A DNA stretch of 64,000 nucleotides from contig CM074760.1 in assembly GCA_037355855.1 (NCBI GenBank), positions 7,804,501 through 7,868,500 of the forward strand. Reading direction: 5' to 3'. The notes beneath the pieces were generated by a model that saw nothing but the letters and a program-made list of their open reading frames with translations, searched no databases and was not told the DNA's origin. Made by a program: the position numbers and the translations under genes. Source of the stretch: Pseudo-nitzschia pungens (taxonomy: Eukaryota; Bacillariophyta; Bacillariophyceae; Bacillariales; Bacillariaceae). Of the stretch, positions 1 to 10,098 are shown one piece after another; within the stretch, counting starts at the first letter, position 1, and the number at the start of each line of letters is the position of its first letter.

Positions 1-32
1 AGGCAAAGGACAAGAACAAGAATACGAAGACC

Positions 33-3000
33 GTGGATCCGGAAGAAGCAGGGACGATGAACAAAACCGCCAGAAAGGAACCGGCTCATTGCAACGGTTT
101 GAGGAGCTTTTTCTTTTGGGCCAGGGTTGTCTTCTCCTTGGGAGTGCTGGGATTTGCCTTTGCCGTCACGCTCTCGGCGTTGTTTCGGGGCCAAACGACC
201 ATGTGGAAGAGCGTGCCCAAGGCGGTCTCCGTCGTTTTGTTTTTCGTACTCATGTGCTTTGTGGGAATGATGGAGGGCATGCAGATTGCTTTTTTTGCGG
301 TCCTCAACTATCCCGAGGAACGACTCGCCAGGCAAAGGATTGCTTCAAACAACTGCCGGTTGGCCTTTCGCGGAGAAAACCTCCAGTCGTTTCTGATCGG
401 GAGGCAGATTTGGGTTACGATTGGCACGTTTCTCATAGCTCGCATCACCACGCTGGACGTCGCCGTCGGAGCAGGGGGAGGAGGAGGCACCGGCGAGAAC
501 ATTTTTGGGGTTTCGGACGGGTGGCAGACCTTTTTCAACACCGGTCTCCTTGGTGCCGTCATAACGACCATTGTCTCGTCCCTGGCCTGGCGGATAGTCG
601 CGTCCTCCTTCCCGCTCGCCTTTCTGTCGAATCCCCTGGTGAACGTCGTTCTTCGATTGTGTCTGCTCTTCGAGGCTTCCGGAATTTGTTCCTCGGCCTG
701 GGTTCTGGCGAGATACCACAAGATGATTGCGGGATATCAGCCAGATGAAGTCTACCTGGAGACCACGACCGCTGCCGGCGCCGCGGAACGTCCCACTTTG
801 TCTTCGGATGCTGCCGCTGTTTCCACAACAACAACGCGAGACAAGGACATTGATCGATTCGTGACAGTGCTGCGATTCACCTTTTCGCTGGCATTGTTCG
901 TCTTTTCGGTGGTGTTGGTCACGGCCTGCATCTTTACCAAGCAAACCCGCACGATTGCCGACAAGGAAAGCGAGGAATGGTGGTATTCGCTTCTGGTCTG
1001 CGCTGCCTTTTGGTTCCTGATCGCTTGGTTGTCCATGGTGGAGGGAAGCCTTGGATGTCTCATGGGGCTCAAAAGCGTAGACAACGTCCGGTACGGGCTT
1101 TCTCACAAAATTACACACAAAAATACCGAGATGGTGCACAGGGGAGACAACTTTGAACGATTCATCGTCGGGCGCCAGTTTCTGGTGCTGGCCATCGTTT
1201 TTGTGTGCACGTGGCTCACCGAGCCGGTGGTGGATGCCTCCGTCCTGGGTCTCCCGGACGCGGTGAACAAGATCTTTCTCTCTTCGGGTGTCGCATTGAG
1301 CGTGATTGTCAGTGTTGCGGGCCAGCTAACGGCGGAGGTCAATGCCGCCAGTTGCATGCTGGACTTTGTCAACAATCATTTTGTGCTCTATTTTGTCACC
1401 TATCTGTCGCTGGCCATCGAGTCTTCGGGACTCCTTCATTCCGTCTACCTGTTTCAGATAATTTTTTCCAAGATTTCGGGGAAAGCGATTCAATCCAACG
1501 AGCCCACACGGTCGATCATTCAGCGACTCTTCTTTTGGGGTCGGGTTGTCTGTTCGTTGTTGATTCTGGGATTTGCCTTTGCCGTCACCGTGGTACCCTT
1601 GGTATACGGAGAAGCTACGCTGTGGAAGGGTCTGCCCGACGCAGCGTCGGTCGCAATCATAGTGCTATTGATGTGTCTTGTTGGAATGATGGAGGGAGTC
1701 CAGATTGCGCTCTTTGGTTTAAGCAACATTTCCGAAGAATCCCTCGCGTCCCACAAAATGGCATACACGAATTACAAATTGGCCTTGTCGGAACAACACC
1801 TGCAGGCCTTTTTGATCGGGCGTCAGATTTGCGTGACGTGCTTTTTCGTGCTCATTGCGAGAATGTCCACCCTCAATGTCGCAGTGGGTGTCGACGACAA
1901 CGTGTTTGGTGTTTCGGACGGCGTGCAAAGGTTCTTCAACACCGGTGTGCTTGGGGCTCTGCTCACCACGATTATGGCGTCCCTGATATGGCGGTTGTTC
2001 GCATCTTCGTTTCCGGTCACCTTCATGTCCAATCCCGTAATTTACGTGATCATCTGGCTTTGTTTGATGGTGGAAGCTTCTGGGGTTTGCTCCGCCTGCT
2101 GGGTGTTTGGAAGATGGACCAAGCTGGCTGTGGGTTATCAGCCCGACCCGGTATACCTGGAAGGCGCACCGAAGGAAGGAGCAAAACCGATTACCCGACG
2201 AGACAAGGACATTGACGTGACGAGCACCGTGATTCGATACATTTTCTCCAGCACTCTTTTGTGCTTTGGAATCGCCGTCACCATCTCGTTGATTTTTACG
2301 AAACAGACGGAGCTATCATCGAAGTCGCATCCTGGTGTCGCCTTTGCCTTGTTCTGGTTCTTGCTGGTGTACTTAGGGACGATGGAAGGAGGCCAGGGTT
2401 GCCTTGTTGGATTGCAGGGCGTAGAGAAGGAAAGATACAAGGATAGTCACGGTGTGACTCTTAAAAACACCAAGATTGCCCACCGAGGGAACAACATGCA
2501 GCGATTCATTGTCGGGCGACAATTTCTAGTGGTCTTGGTGGTGTTCATCATCAATCTCTGTGGATCTCCCATTCCCGGCTCGAAAGTATTCCGGCTTCCA
2601 GACTCCATCTCTGCCGTCTTTGTGGATTCGGGAGTTTCGCTGATTTTGATCACGGTCATTCTTGGACAGCTGGCGGCACAAGTCAATGCTGCGAGTTGCA
2701 TGCTCGACTTTATCAACAACTGCTTCATGCTGTACTTTGTGACGTACGTTTCGATGGCCATCGAAATGTCGGGTTTGTTGCACTGTGTGTATCTGGTGCA
2801 AATTCTTTTCTCCAAGATCAGCGGAACGGCTGTCCAAACGAACGAACCCCCCAAAAGTCCTTTGCAAACCATTTTTTTCTGGGGACGAGCGACGGTTTCT
2901 CTGGCTATTTTGGCATTCGCCTTTGCGGTCACCCTGGCTGCGCTATTTGATGGCAAGACTACGTCGTGGGAAAGCGTGCCGGGTGTGGTCTCCGTGATTA

Positions 3001-3632
3001 TTTTCTTTGTCCTCATGTGCATCGCTGGTCTGATGGAGGGCATGCAGATCGCACTGTTTGCCGTAGTGAACCTTCCCAAGGAAGAGGTGGCCGAACACAA
3101 AATGGCCAAGGCATCGTGCCAACTGGCATTCAGTGGCAACAACCTACAGGCCTTTTTGATCGGGAGGCAGATTTTTGTCACGCTCTGCACGTTTGTGATA
3201 GCCCGCCTCACAACCCTCGACGTGACAGTTGGCACGGGTGACAATATTTTTGGAGTTCCCGATGGCGTACAAACGTTTTTCAATACGGGGCTTCTGGGAG
3301 CCATCATCACCACCGTTGTGGGGTCTTTGGCATGGCGAGTTATCGCCGCATCTTTCCCGGTGGCGTTCCTTTCGAATCCGTTGGTTTATCTCATATTGCG
3401 GCTTTGTTTGATCTTGGAGGCGTCCGGCATCTGTTCTGCTGCGTGGTTGCTGGCACTCATCAACAAGCAAATGTTTGGATATCAACCCGATGAGATTCAT
3501 ATCGGTAGGACTCGGAATTCGAGAGAAAAGTCTCTCGTTGACGCCGACGAATCCTTGAGTAATAGAGAAAAGAGGAAAACGGAAGCAATGGATTCTCTCG
3601 ACGTCATGGAATCGCAAGAGATAGATGCATAG
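33..3632 (+). CDS. SIT: Fused (tandem) silicic acid transporter, possibly 5'-partial
   Basis: Plasma-membrane sodium-coupled silicic acid transporter of the diatom SIT family, which supplies silica for the frustule. A single intronless frame holds five alternating five-helix half-units. Type A halves (about 108-770, 1520-2170, 2870-3520) carry EGMQ or EGVQ and then GRQ. Type B halves (about 840-1500, 2210-2860) carry a degenerate EGSL or an EGGQ, then GRQ, then the SIT-specific CMLD motif (codons at 1353 and 2697). A normal SIT of about 550 residues is B then A, so this is A-B-A-B-A, about 1190 residues. The tail after the last A half is short and charged. The first ATG is at 57, but the frame is open from there to the left edge, so a first B half may lie upstream, making a triple SIT. 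The family call is firm; the true N-terminus is not known. Confidence 0.93.
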   Translation: MDPEEAGTMNKTARKEPAHCNGLRSFFFWARVVFSLGVLGFAFAVTLSALFRGQTTMWKSVPKAVSVVLFFVLMCFVGMMEGMQIAFFAVLNYPEERLARQRIASNNCRLAFRGENLQSFLIGRQIWVTIGTFLIARITTLDVAVGAGGGGGTGENIFGVSDGWQTFFNTGLLGAVITTIVSSLAWRIVASSFPLAFLSNPLVNVVLRLCLLFEASGICSSAWVLARYHKMIAGYQPDEVYLETTTAAGAAERPTLSSDAAAVSTTTTRDKDIDRFVTVLRFTFSLALFVFSVVLVTACIFTKQTRTIADKESEEWWYSLLVCAAFWFLIAWLSMVEGSLGCLMGLKSVDNVRYGLSHKITHKNTEMVHRGDNFERFIVGRQFLVLAIVFVCTWLTEPVVDASVLGLPDAVNKIFLSSGVALSVIVSVAGQLTAEVNAASCMLDFVNNHFVLYFVTYLSLAIESSGLLHSVYLFQIIFSKISGKAIQSNEPTRSIIQRLFFWGRVVCSLLILGFAFAVTVVPLVYGEATLWKGLPDAASVAIIVLLMCLVGMMEGVQIALFGLSNISEESLASHKMAYTNYKLALSEQHLQAFLIGRQICVTCFFVLIARMSTLNVAVGVDDNVFGVSDGVQRFFNTGVLGALLTTIMASLIWRLFASSFPVTFMSNPVIYVIIWLCLMVEASGVCSACWVFGRWTKLAVGYQPDPVYLEGAPKEGAKPITRRDKDIDVTSTVIRYIFSSTLLCFGIAVTISLIFTKQTELSSKSHPGVAFALFWFLLVYLGTMEGGQGCLVGLQGVEKERYKDSHGVTLKNTKIAHRGNNMQRFIVGRQFLVVLVVFIINLCGSPIPGSKVFRLPDSISAVFVDSGVSLILITVILGQLAAQVNAASCMLDFINNCFMLYFVTYVSMAIEMSGLLHCVYLVQILFSKISGTAVQTNEPPKSPLQTIFFWGRATVSLAILAFAFAVTLAALFDGKTTSWESVPGVVSVIIFFVLMCIAGLMEGMQIALFAVVNLPKEEVAEHKMAKASCQLAFSGNNLQAFLIGRQIFVTLCTFVIARLTTLDVTVGTGDNIFGVPDGVQTFFNTGLLGAIITTVVGSLAWRVIAASFPVAFLSNPLVYLILRLCLILEASGICSAAWLLALINKQMFGYQPDEIHIGRTRNSREKSLVDADESLSNREKRKTEAMDSLDVMESQEIDA

Positions 3633-3719
3633 ACGGGATGAAGAAATCGGTTGCTACGGTACGATCTTCGGTCTGTTGGAGTGTCTTTGGCCCATTGGAC
3701 AAAATTGTTTCAGTACACT

Positions 3720-3909
3720 AGACGGCATTCACGATGATCAACTTGTTAACGAACTGGATGACAGTGTAGAATCATTATTTTAGAAAACACAGCGCAAAAG
3801 AGAGCATCGACTAGTAAGAATACTGACGAAATACATGCGAGACAACATTCATGATGATCAAATTTATTGGAATAGAGAAATAGATCACAAGTTATTTTAG
3901 AAGAGACAG
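3720..3909. repeat. Diverged direct repeat, period about 120 bp
   Basis: Two related segments of about 70 bp start near 3720 and 3840. Both hold ACATTCAYGATGATCAA-like and TTATTTTAGAA-like blocks. They lie just downstream of the SIT stop codon. The rest of 3633-4373 shows no convincing gene, only short AT-rich open frames. Confidence 0.5.
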
Positions 3910-4373
3910 TTACACACTGATCTTTTTTCCAAATTTAAGATTGTTGGCGAAAAACATCTTAGTATCCACTAAATATTTTTCCCAGGAGAACAAACGAACT
4001 TGATGGATCCGACACATACAATAGAGCTGAGCGCAGAGTTTGGGTTCCGAGTTTATTTCTTCTCGCCGAAAGAGCTCGGTTGGTTGATTTGGCAAAAAAT
4101 GCAAAAAATCCATTCATTAGCCCATCCGATCACCAATCTATTGCAATTGTTCTACTTCGTTTCTTCCGGTGTTTCACTTTAAGTTGTGTTCAAGTTCACG
4201 AAGCCGCAAAGAAAAGCGTTGTGGACTCCATACTTGTCGCTCGCGACTATTATCCCGCTTCCATCTACATATTTTATCCGTATCCAGATGAAGTCCCGAT
4301 TGCATTTCATATCTCATACGTATCTGTGTATAATATATTTACAAATTTATTTCATTTACAGTTCCATTTGTTG

Positions 4374-5072
4374 TTACATCGCGTAGGCACCTCCGAGAGA
4401 TTTTCCCTGTGGCTTTTGCGAACTGTCGCCTCCCGCCGCCTTGACACGCTTGCAGGCATCACCCCTGGCTGATCCACTCTGACCGTACTTGCAGAGCGCT
4501 TCGTCGGCATTCAGTTTCGGTATGCATTTGGGGTCGCGCTTTGGATCGCAGTTCTTGATATCCGCTTCGATCTGCGTGTTCAGTAGTTCAGTGTCGTTTG
4601 TTGTGTGTCGTGTGTCGTGTGTCGTGTGTCGTGTGTCGTGTGTCGTGTGTGGTGTATCGTATGTCGTGTGGTATGATGCGGTAGGAAAATTGGCGCGTAC
4701 GGATTTCGAATCGATTCGAAAGGAGTGGGTTAGTTTGTAGAAGGATTCATTCGCATTTTCTGGTCATCGGACAGCAACACAGCACGCTTGTCGTGAAACA
4801 TTGTAGACCATTGCAATTCTTACCTGGGCATTCGCAAAGGCGTCCATATCCAGAGCGTTGGCAGCGACAACCGGCGTAAGTGCTACAGCAGCGGCAAAGG
4901 CCCCGGCCCTCTTGAACATGTTTCTTCTGCTCGATACAATGTCCTCATTTGATGTTGCAGAGAGCTGTGTGTTTGTTCGGGCAGACGGCATCGATGCAGA
5001 CGTTGTAAATGCCTCGGTTGAGGAAACGGCGAAGAACGCCAAGAGCATGCTCAATCGCTGAAGAGTCATCAT
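4374..5072 (-). CDS. Small thylakoid-lumen protein, two exons
   Basis: Predicted 148-residue protein from exon 1 at 5072-4824 and exon 2 at 4571-4374, joined in phase 0 across a 252-bp intron (CAG|GTAAG donor, CGCAG acceptor). The N-terminus is a signal peptide ending at a TEAFTT junction, resembling the diatom ASAFAP plastid motif. It is followed by a twin-arginine segment (SSRRNMFKRAG) and a hydrophobic stretch ending in ANA, as in lumen proteins exported by the Tat route. The mature part is only about 75 residues, with cysteines in KNCDPKRDPKC, EALCKYGQ and DACKRV contexts. I infer a small lumenal photosystem-associated subunit but cannot name it. Exon 2 is found only by splicing; the frame continues cleanly to a TAA stop. 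Confidence 0.8.
4597..4675. repeat. Heptanucleotide microsatellite inside an intron
   Basis: About nine copies of a TGTCGTG unit, the last ones degenerate, lie wholly inside the intron of the lumen-protein gene, close to its 3' splice site when read on the minus strand. Confidence 0.9.
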
Positions 5073-5883
5073 GGTTTAAAGTTTTCGTTGCTTAGACTTT
5101 GTGTGAGTGTTGTGAGATTGTGAGAGAAGATGGAGATGGAAACAGGAGAGCAACTCCGCTTGATGCACCTTGAAAGCAACACAACCGACTGCAATACTGT
5201 ACCGGTAAGGTTACGGTAATACGAAGTATTGTAAAGTCACCCTTTGCAGAAATTGCGCTGGAAAATCGAGTCAGTCATCAACATCATAAAAACATCAGAC
5301 GCATTCCCACATCACCATGCAAGATTATTGATGACCATGTTCTCATTTTGTGGGATGTTCCTAGAAATCACGAAGTTCGTACTTCGTACTTGTAGGTACT
5401 CGTTAACTGGTACCGGTGACTTACTTGTAACGGTATGTGGGTAAAGATAAAAGATACCTCGTAGTATATCAGTATCATACGTGTTGCCAAAGTACGTCTT
5501 ACTGTTTCACAATTTCAAATTCCATTTGTATTCAGTCTGTCTGTCTGTCTATCTGTCGGCCTCCAAATTACATACCTTTGTTTTGTAAAAGCCACCCAAA
5601 TTCTTTTCTTTTTCTTTTTTACCGCACAAGAGATGATTAAGGCTTACCGTACGGTAGGTTGGAGGATAAACCTTACTGATATGATCACAATGCATGCAGT
5701 TGGTACAGATGGTAACTTAGTCGGTAGTCGGTTCTACAGATCCGAACGAGATTGGTAGAACATCCAAGAAAGAACATCGTCGACAATCAAACTCAGAAAA
5801 GAATACATACTCAAATTCACATTCGTATTCATAGTTCATAGACGTTCAGAGCCTGAGCTGTCGTACCATATACAAGTAAAGTC
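5073..5883. other. Divergent intergenic region
   Basis: Shared upstream region between the minus-strand lumen-protein gene and the plus-strand ZCCHC9-like gene. It contains several GGTAAGGTTAC- and ACCGGT-type words, a short (GTCT)n run near 5537 and a pyrimidine-rich stretch near 5600. No open frame here looks coding. Promoters for both genes should lie here, but no element can be assigned confidently. Confidence 0.5.
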
Positions 5884-6648
5884 ATGGCGGCTGCGGAGAC
5901 AACAACTGCGAATACTACCGGGAAGGGAAGAGGCCCCCGCAAGGGAGCGGCGGGACGCGGACCGAAACCCAAAATGACAAAGGAAGAGCGACGAAAAAAA
6001 TACACCGACATTGCCCGGAAACGACGACAAAAACAAAGCGGAATGCGGCGAGGAAACAACGGCAACGGCAACAGAAATTCCGTTTGCTACAATTGCCGAC
6101 AACCCGGACACAATGCTTCCGACTGTCCGTTGCTGAACGGGGGGGAGGCAAGCAACAGCACGGTGTGCACCGTCGTGGGTTCTTCTGATTCGAAGGACGC
6201 AAGAGGAGGCTCTTCTGCCACGCTGTGTTACAAGTGCGGGTCTACCGAGCACGCCCTCCACAACTGTCCGAAGCGACACAGGGGCGATCCCACCGATCTT
6301 CCGTACGCGACCTGCTTCATCTGCGGCGAAAAGGGACACCTCGCATCTGCTTGCTCCCAAAACAAGCACGGGATCTACGTCAATGGTGGATCGTGCCGGT
6401 TCTGCGGGTCGTTGCAGCACCTGGCGACGAATTGTCCCGAAAAGAAAAAGCGAAGGAAAGAACGGGAAGCAAATGCCGAAAACCAAAATGGCAGAAACGA
6501 CAAGGAGCAAGCTCTGTTGGACGAGGCATTGCAGGTGGACGACGATCCGAGCAGCACTGTTTCCAACACAAAGAAAACAATCCAAGACGAGAAGAAAAAG
6601 TCGACGTCAAGAGAACCGAAGAAAAAGAAACGGGTGGTCAATTTCTAA
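5884..6648 (+). CDS. ZCCHC9: CCHC zinc-knuckle protein, ZCCHC9-like
   Basis: Intronless 254-residue nuclear protein. After a basic, Gly/Lys/Arg-rich N-terminus there are four CCHC knuckles: CYNCRQPGHNASDC, CYKCGSTEHALHNC, CFICGEKGHLASAC and CRFCGSLQHLATNC. The spacing and the sequence between knuckles 3 and 4, including the GIYVNGGSC segment, match eukaryotic ZCCHC9, a nucleolar RNA-binding protein linked to rRNA processing and RNA surveillance. The C-terminus is acidic and then strongly basic (SREPKKKKRVVNF), a likely nuclear localisation signal. The last codons are copied in the tandem duplication downstream. The start is the first ATG after stops in frame. The family call is strong; the exact role in diatoms is inferred. 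Confidence 0.88.
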   Translation: MAAAETTTANTTGKGRGPRKGAAGRGPKPKMTKEERRKKYTDIARKRRQKQSGMRRGNNGNGNRNSVCYNCRQPGHNASDCPLLNGGEASNSTVCTVVGSSDSKDARGGSSATLCYKCGSTEHALHNCPKRHRGDPTDLPYATCFICGEKGHLASACSQNKHGIYVNGGSCRFCGSLQHLATNCPEKKKRRKEREANAENQNGRNDKEQALLDEALQVDDDPSSTVSNTKKTIQDEKKKSTSREPKKKKRVVNF

Positions 6649-6853
6649 CGGTTCTTTGCGATCGAGCCATCGGTTGGTCGGTTAACGTCGCCACAAACAC
6701 AACTTCTTCTTCGGGAACTGCCAACACTTTTGCGGTAACTTGAAACGGGTGGTCAATTTCTAACGGTTCTTTGCGATCGAGCCCTCGGTTGGTCGGTTAA
6801 TATCGCCACCAACACAACTTCTTCGGGAACTGCCAACACTTTTGCGGTAACTT
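6628..6853. repeat. 115-bp tandem duplication over a gene 3' end
   Basis: Copy 1 (6628-6742) starts in the last codons of the ZCCHC9-like gene and runs through its stop codon and 3' flank. Copy 2 (6743-6853) repeats it with a few substitutions and a 3-4 base deletion. The second copy therefore carries a silent duplicate of the C-terminal codons and stop. High identity suggests a recent event. Confidence 0.95.
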
Positions 6854-7185
6854 AATACGTAGTACCTATTAAAAATACACGGAAGATGTAAAACTATTCC
6901 AGGTCTTCAGGGCGTTTCTAATTTTACAGCATGTGGATACAGTACGTGTAAGTGTACATGTACGTACTCGTCGAACGCGAACGAATAAAAGATAATAGAA
7001 GGAAATGAAAGCCAGATTCTTTCGCGCCGAACTCTCGACAATTTTCTAGTCGGTCTCGTTGTGAACTTGGGGAGAGATGGTGGTATCGGCATGCATTACT
7101 ATGGCACTGATTCCTTTGAATTGAAGACGCGAAAAGAGACAGGAGTGCCTGCCTGCTAGCTAGCTAGGTATTCCGTCGTTTGGCC

Positions 7186-9300
7186 CTAAACCAATTCCAT
7201 GTTAGGCTTTGCGTTGAATTCGTAGTCGTCGTAGTCGTTGCCGTCGTGGGGATGTGGAACAAGACCCTCGTGTTTCCCTCCACTCTCCTCGATGTAAATG
7301 GCAACCTGTTTGTTCTTTTTTCGACGGAAAAACTTTCGCCTCGATTCATTGAGTCGCTTGAGAATCGCCACGAGTCGACGCTTCCTATTTTTTGGTCGGA
7401 CGTAATCGGGCAAGGTTTCGGGCATAAAGAACGCGTACAGCAGCAAGGGCACCAACGACAATGCCCCGAGCGATATAAAGGCCATCGCGTATCCAAAATC
7501 TTGTGCTATGGATTGACCAATATAACTGGACACGGTGGCACCGAGACACATTGCACTCGAGGTGATTCCCATCATCAAAGAAAATCGACCGGACCTGCTG
7601 CTTATATCATTCGTTACAAGAATGTGCATGGTGCCAAAGATCCCAGCCCCAACAGAATCGAGGAGTTGAGTTGCAACAATCATGGATGTTACGGCCTTTG
7701 ATTGCATCGGTGTGGTAACCTGTTCTTTCGCAACCATCAGTACCGTCAGGGATAGACATCGTATTGTCAGGGAGGATAACGCAACCAATATCAAACCTTT
7801 TCTTCCCCACTTTGGCGAATAGTCACCGCACAACTTTGCAAACCAGGACATGAACCCTTGACCGATAAAAATGCACATGCCGGAAAGAAGGATCCCAGAT
7901 TTCTCGTCTTCGAGTGCCAGACTCTGCATAACCAATGGCAGCACAGAGGAATTTGCCATGTGAAAGCAAAAGACAATTATCGTAAATAGCACGAGTGTTG
8001 GATCCAGTAACACTGCAAGCGGTGTCCTGGGTTGATTGAGTTCATTTTTGTTTCGATTTCTTCCCCATCCAAATCTGAAACTGGGCATGCTGCCATTGGA
8101 TGCAGGCTGGGTTGTTATGGCATATGCTTTGTGGATTTGAGCCATTTCTTCCGACCTGGCCGCATCCGGATATCCCGGGTCATCATGACTATCATGAATG
8201 GGTACATTGGGGGCGCTTGCAGTGGGTGGTACATACATATCATTTTCGTTTGACGAGTCTGAGGATGAGGTCGTACCTGCCGCAATGTACTCGTTTCGTT
8301 CGTGGCTCATGTCCGGTAGGTGTGACCCCATTGATTGCTGTGTGTCCAAGTGTTCGTATTCCGTCATTGTCGGAGATTCAATGATCAATGCGCGCGCTGC
8401 ATCCCGATCTATATGATTCGGTTTGATACGAACCAGGTTGAAATACACACCGATCATGGTCAGAGGGCTGACGATGAACAGGGCGCCGATGTTCGGATAC
8501 AAAAGGTAGGCGATCAACGAACCAGCAGCAACAATCAATGATGTTCCAATGTGGTTCATGGTTCTGTTCTTTGCTACCTGAATGGTAAATCCGGTGCTCC
8601 CCACAATTCCTAGTGTCACACTGTTGAAACCGGGAGGCAAGATCGCGGATGCTCCTCCCTGCAAGATCTTCAGCAGAACCATTAGCCCCATGTTGCTCCC
8701 ACCCTCGTGAGCTGTTAGCACGGATGTAACGGTAAGAAGAGAAGTCATTAGCCCCGACCAATTCACCCAATCTATTTTGTGATTGGAATAATCTAAAAAG
8801 TATCCAGCCGGTGTCATGCAGAAAAATTGCGACAAGCCAAACGCTAGAAACAAAACCCCTATTTGTTTTTCCGAGAAATTTTTGGAACACATTAGAAAGA
8901 CAGCCTGCATGTTCAACTGCAACGGAAAAGTTACACGAGCAACAAAACGAACCGTGAGTCCATTGATCCATGACGCCCTTTTCCAAGGGGAGATCTCAAT
9001 TCCGCTATTGCAAGGCGTCATCTCGGTTGTTCGTACCATCGGCAACCCATCTCGGATATCGCCTATGAAAAAGGCGGCTCTCGGCAGCAACGGACGTGCA
9101 TCCTCCACCTTTTTTTCCCAAGATGTTTGCTCCATGAAGCTACCGGCAAAAGTTCCGACCCCAGCGAAACTGAGCGAAGGCGACAACATCTGCGCGGGCC
9201 GCTCTTCTGCGCAAGAACCATGATCCGATAATGGGCCTGTGGCACCGTGATCACTAGTTTCGTGTCGTCTGTCTTCGTCGTTGTTGTTATTCATCTCCAT
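7186..9300 (-). CDS. Major facilitator superfamily transporter
   Basis: A 704-residue multi-pass membrane transporter with no visible intron. The hydrophilic N-terminus of about 110 residues is followed by six helices. The loop after helix 2 has an MFS motif-A-like AGYFLDYSNHK. A long acidic/serine-rich cytosolic loop follows (about residues 310-430), then a second six-helix half with a clear second motif A, GDYSPKWGRKG. The C-terminus is basic. The first ATG in frame is at 9300; the open frame upstream to 9432 begins with TTG and crosses a GGAT microsatellite. The substrate cannot be read from sequence. The gene is divergent from the GNAT gene, with about 800 bp between the start codons. Confidence 0.85.
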   Translation of the reverse strand: MEMNNNNDEDRRHETSDHGATGPLSDHGSCAEERPAQMLSPSLSFAGVGTFAGSFMEQTSWEKKVEDARPLLPRAAFFIGDIRDGLPMVRTTEMTPCNSGIEISPWKRASWINGLTVRFVARVTFPLQLNMQAVFLMCSKNFSEKQIGVLFLAFGLSQFFCMTPAGYFLDYSNHKIDWVNWSGLMTSLLTVTSVLTAHEGGSNMGLMVLLKILQGGASAILPPGFNSVTLGIVGSTGFTIQVAKNRTMNHIGTSLIVAAGSLIAYLLYPNIGALFIVSPLTMIGVYFNLVRIKPNHIDRDAARALIIESPTMTEYEHLDTQQSMGSHLPDMSHERNEYIAAGTTSSSDSSNENDMYVPPTASAPNVPIHDSHDDPGYPDAARSEEMAQIHKAYAITTQPASNGSMPSFRFGWGRNRNKNELNQPRTPLAVLLDPTLVLFTIIVFCFHMANSSVLPLVMQSLALEDEKSGILLSGMCIFIGQGFMSWFAKLCGDYSPKWGRKGLILVALSSLTIRCLSLTVLMVAKEQVTTPMQSKAVTSMIVATQLLDSVGAGIFGTMHILVTNDISSRSGRFSLMMGITSSAMCLGATVSSYIGQSIAQDFGYAMAFISLGALSLVPLLLYAFFMPETLPDYVRPKNRKRRLVAILKRLNESRRKFFRRKKNKQVAIYIEESGGKHEGLVPHPHDGNDYDDYEFNAKPNMELV

Positions 9301-10098
9301 CGTGCTCTCCTCCACATTGTGGTAGCCTCTATCATACAATATCCTCCTCCCTTTTCGTGACGGAAGCTTCCGAGTGAGTGAATGAACCAGTCCGTCAGAC
9401 AGTCTCGATGGATGGATGGATGGATGGATCAATTGATTCTTATTTCTGGCGGGTGAGGAGCGGAATGGCTTTTGGAATGCTCTTTCGTCGTCACAACTAC
9501 TAAACCCGACTGCAGCAAAGTATTGGAATCCGTGTCCGAATAATGAGTTTTTGAAATGATAGCGTAACCTTACCGGTACGTAATGAGTACAAGTACCGTA
9601 ATAGGAATTTGGAATGCAATAACGATTTGCCGTTGAACTCCAATCAATTTGTTTGTTTCACGATTTGATACCAAATCAAGTGACTATTCGGTCTATCTTC
9701 CAAAAAGGAGGCAGAGCGCCGTTGTCGCCGGGCGAGCTTTTAAAAATATTAAAAATATCTCACAAGTTTCAATTCTTAGTTTTGAAACTACGGGACTGAA
9801 CAATAATTGAGTCCTGATTATCCCGCGCGCATCGAGGATCGATCGTCATCGGCGCGGAACGATCATCAAAGGCAACTTCAACGAATCATCAATCATCACC
9901 GCAAAACTACATACATGTACTTCGAGCTACGGTACATTACATCATATCCCATCATATCTCGTACAGGATACTGAAACTTCCAGTAAACCTTATCAACGGG
10001 CACTCATAGCGGCATTCCACAATCGAACGAGCTTACTTCACATCTTTTGGCCATACCCTTTGTCTTGTGTGAACCGTTACTGCATTGCATCCGATACC
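9301..10098. other. Divergent intergenic region
   Basis: Lies between the MFS and GNAT start codons. It contains a (GGAT)n tract at about 9411-9429, several TTACCGGTA-type words and an ATCGATCG-rich patch near 9836-9845. No gene is seen. Confidence 0.5.

Noticed and set aside
86..3617. Long open frames on both strands across the silicon transporter, including a 336-codon plus-strand frame and several minus-strand ones
   Set aside because: They are shadows of the SIT frame with no domain or membrane pattern of their own; the SIT motifs are unambiguous.
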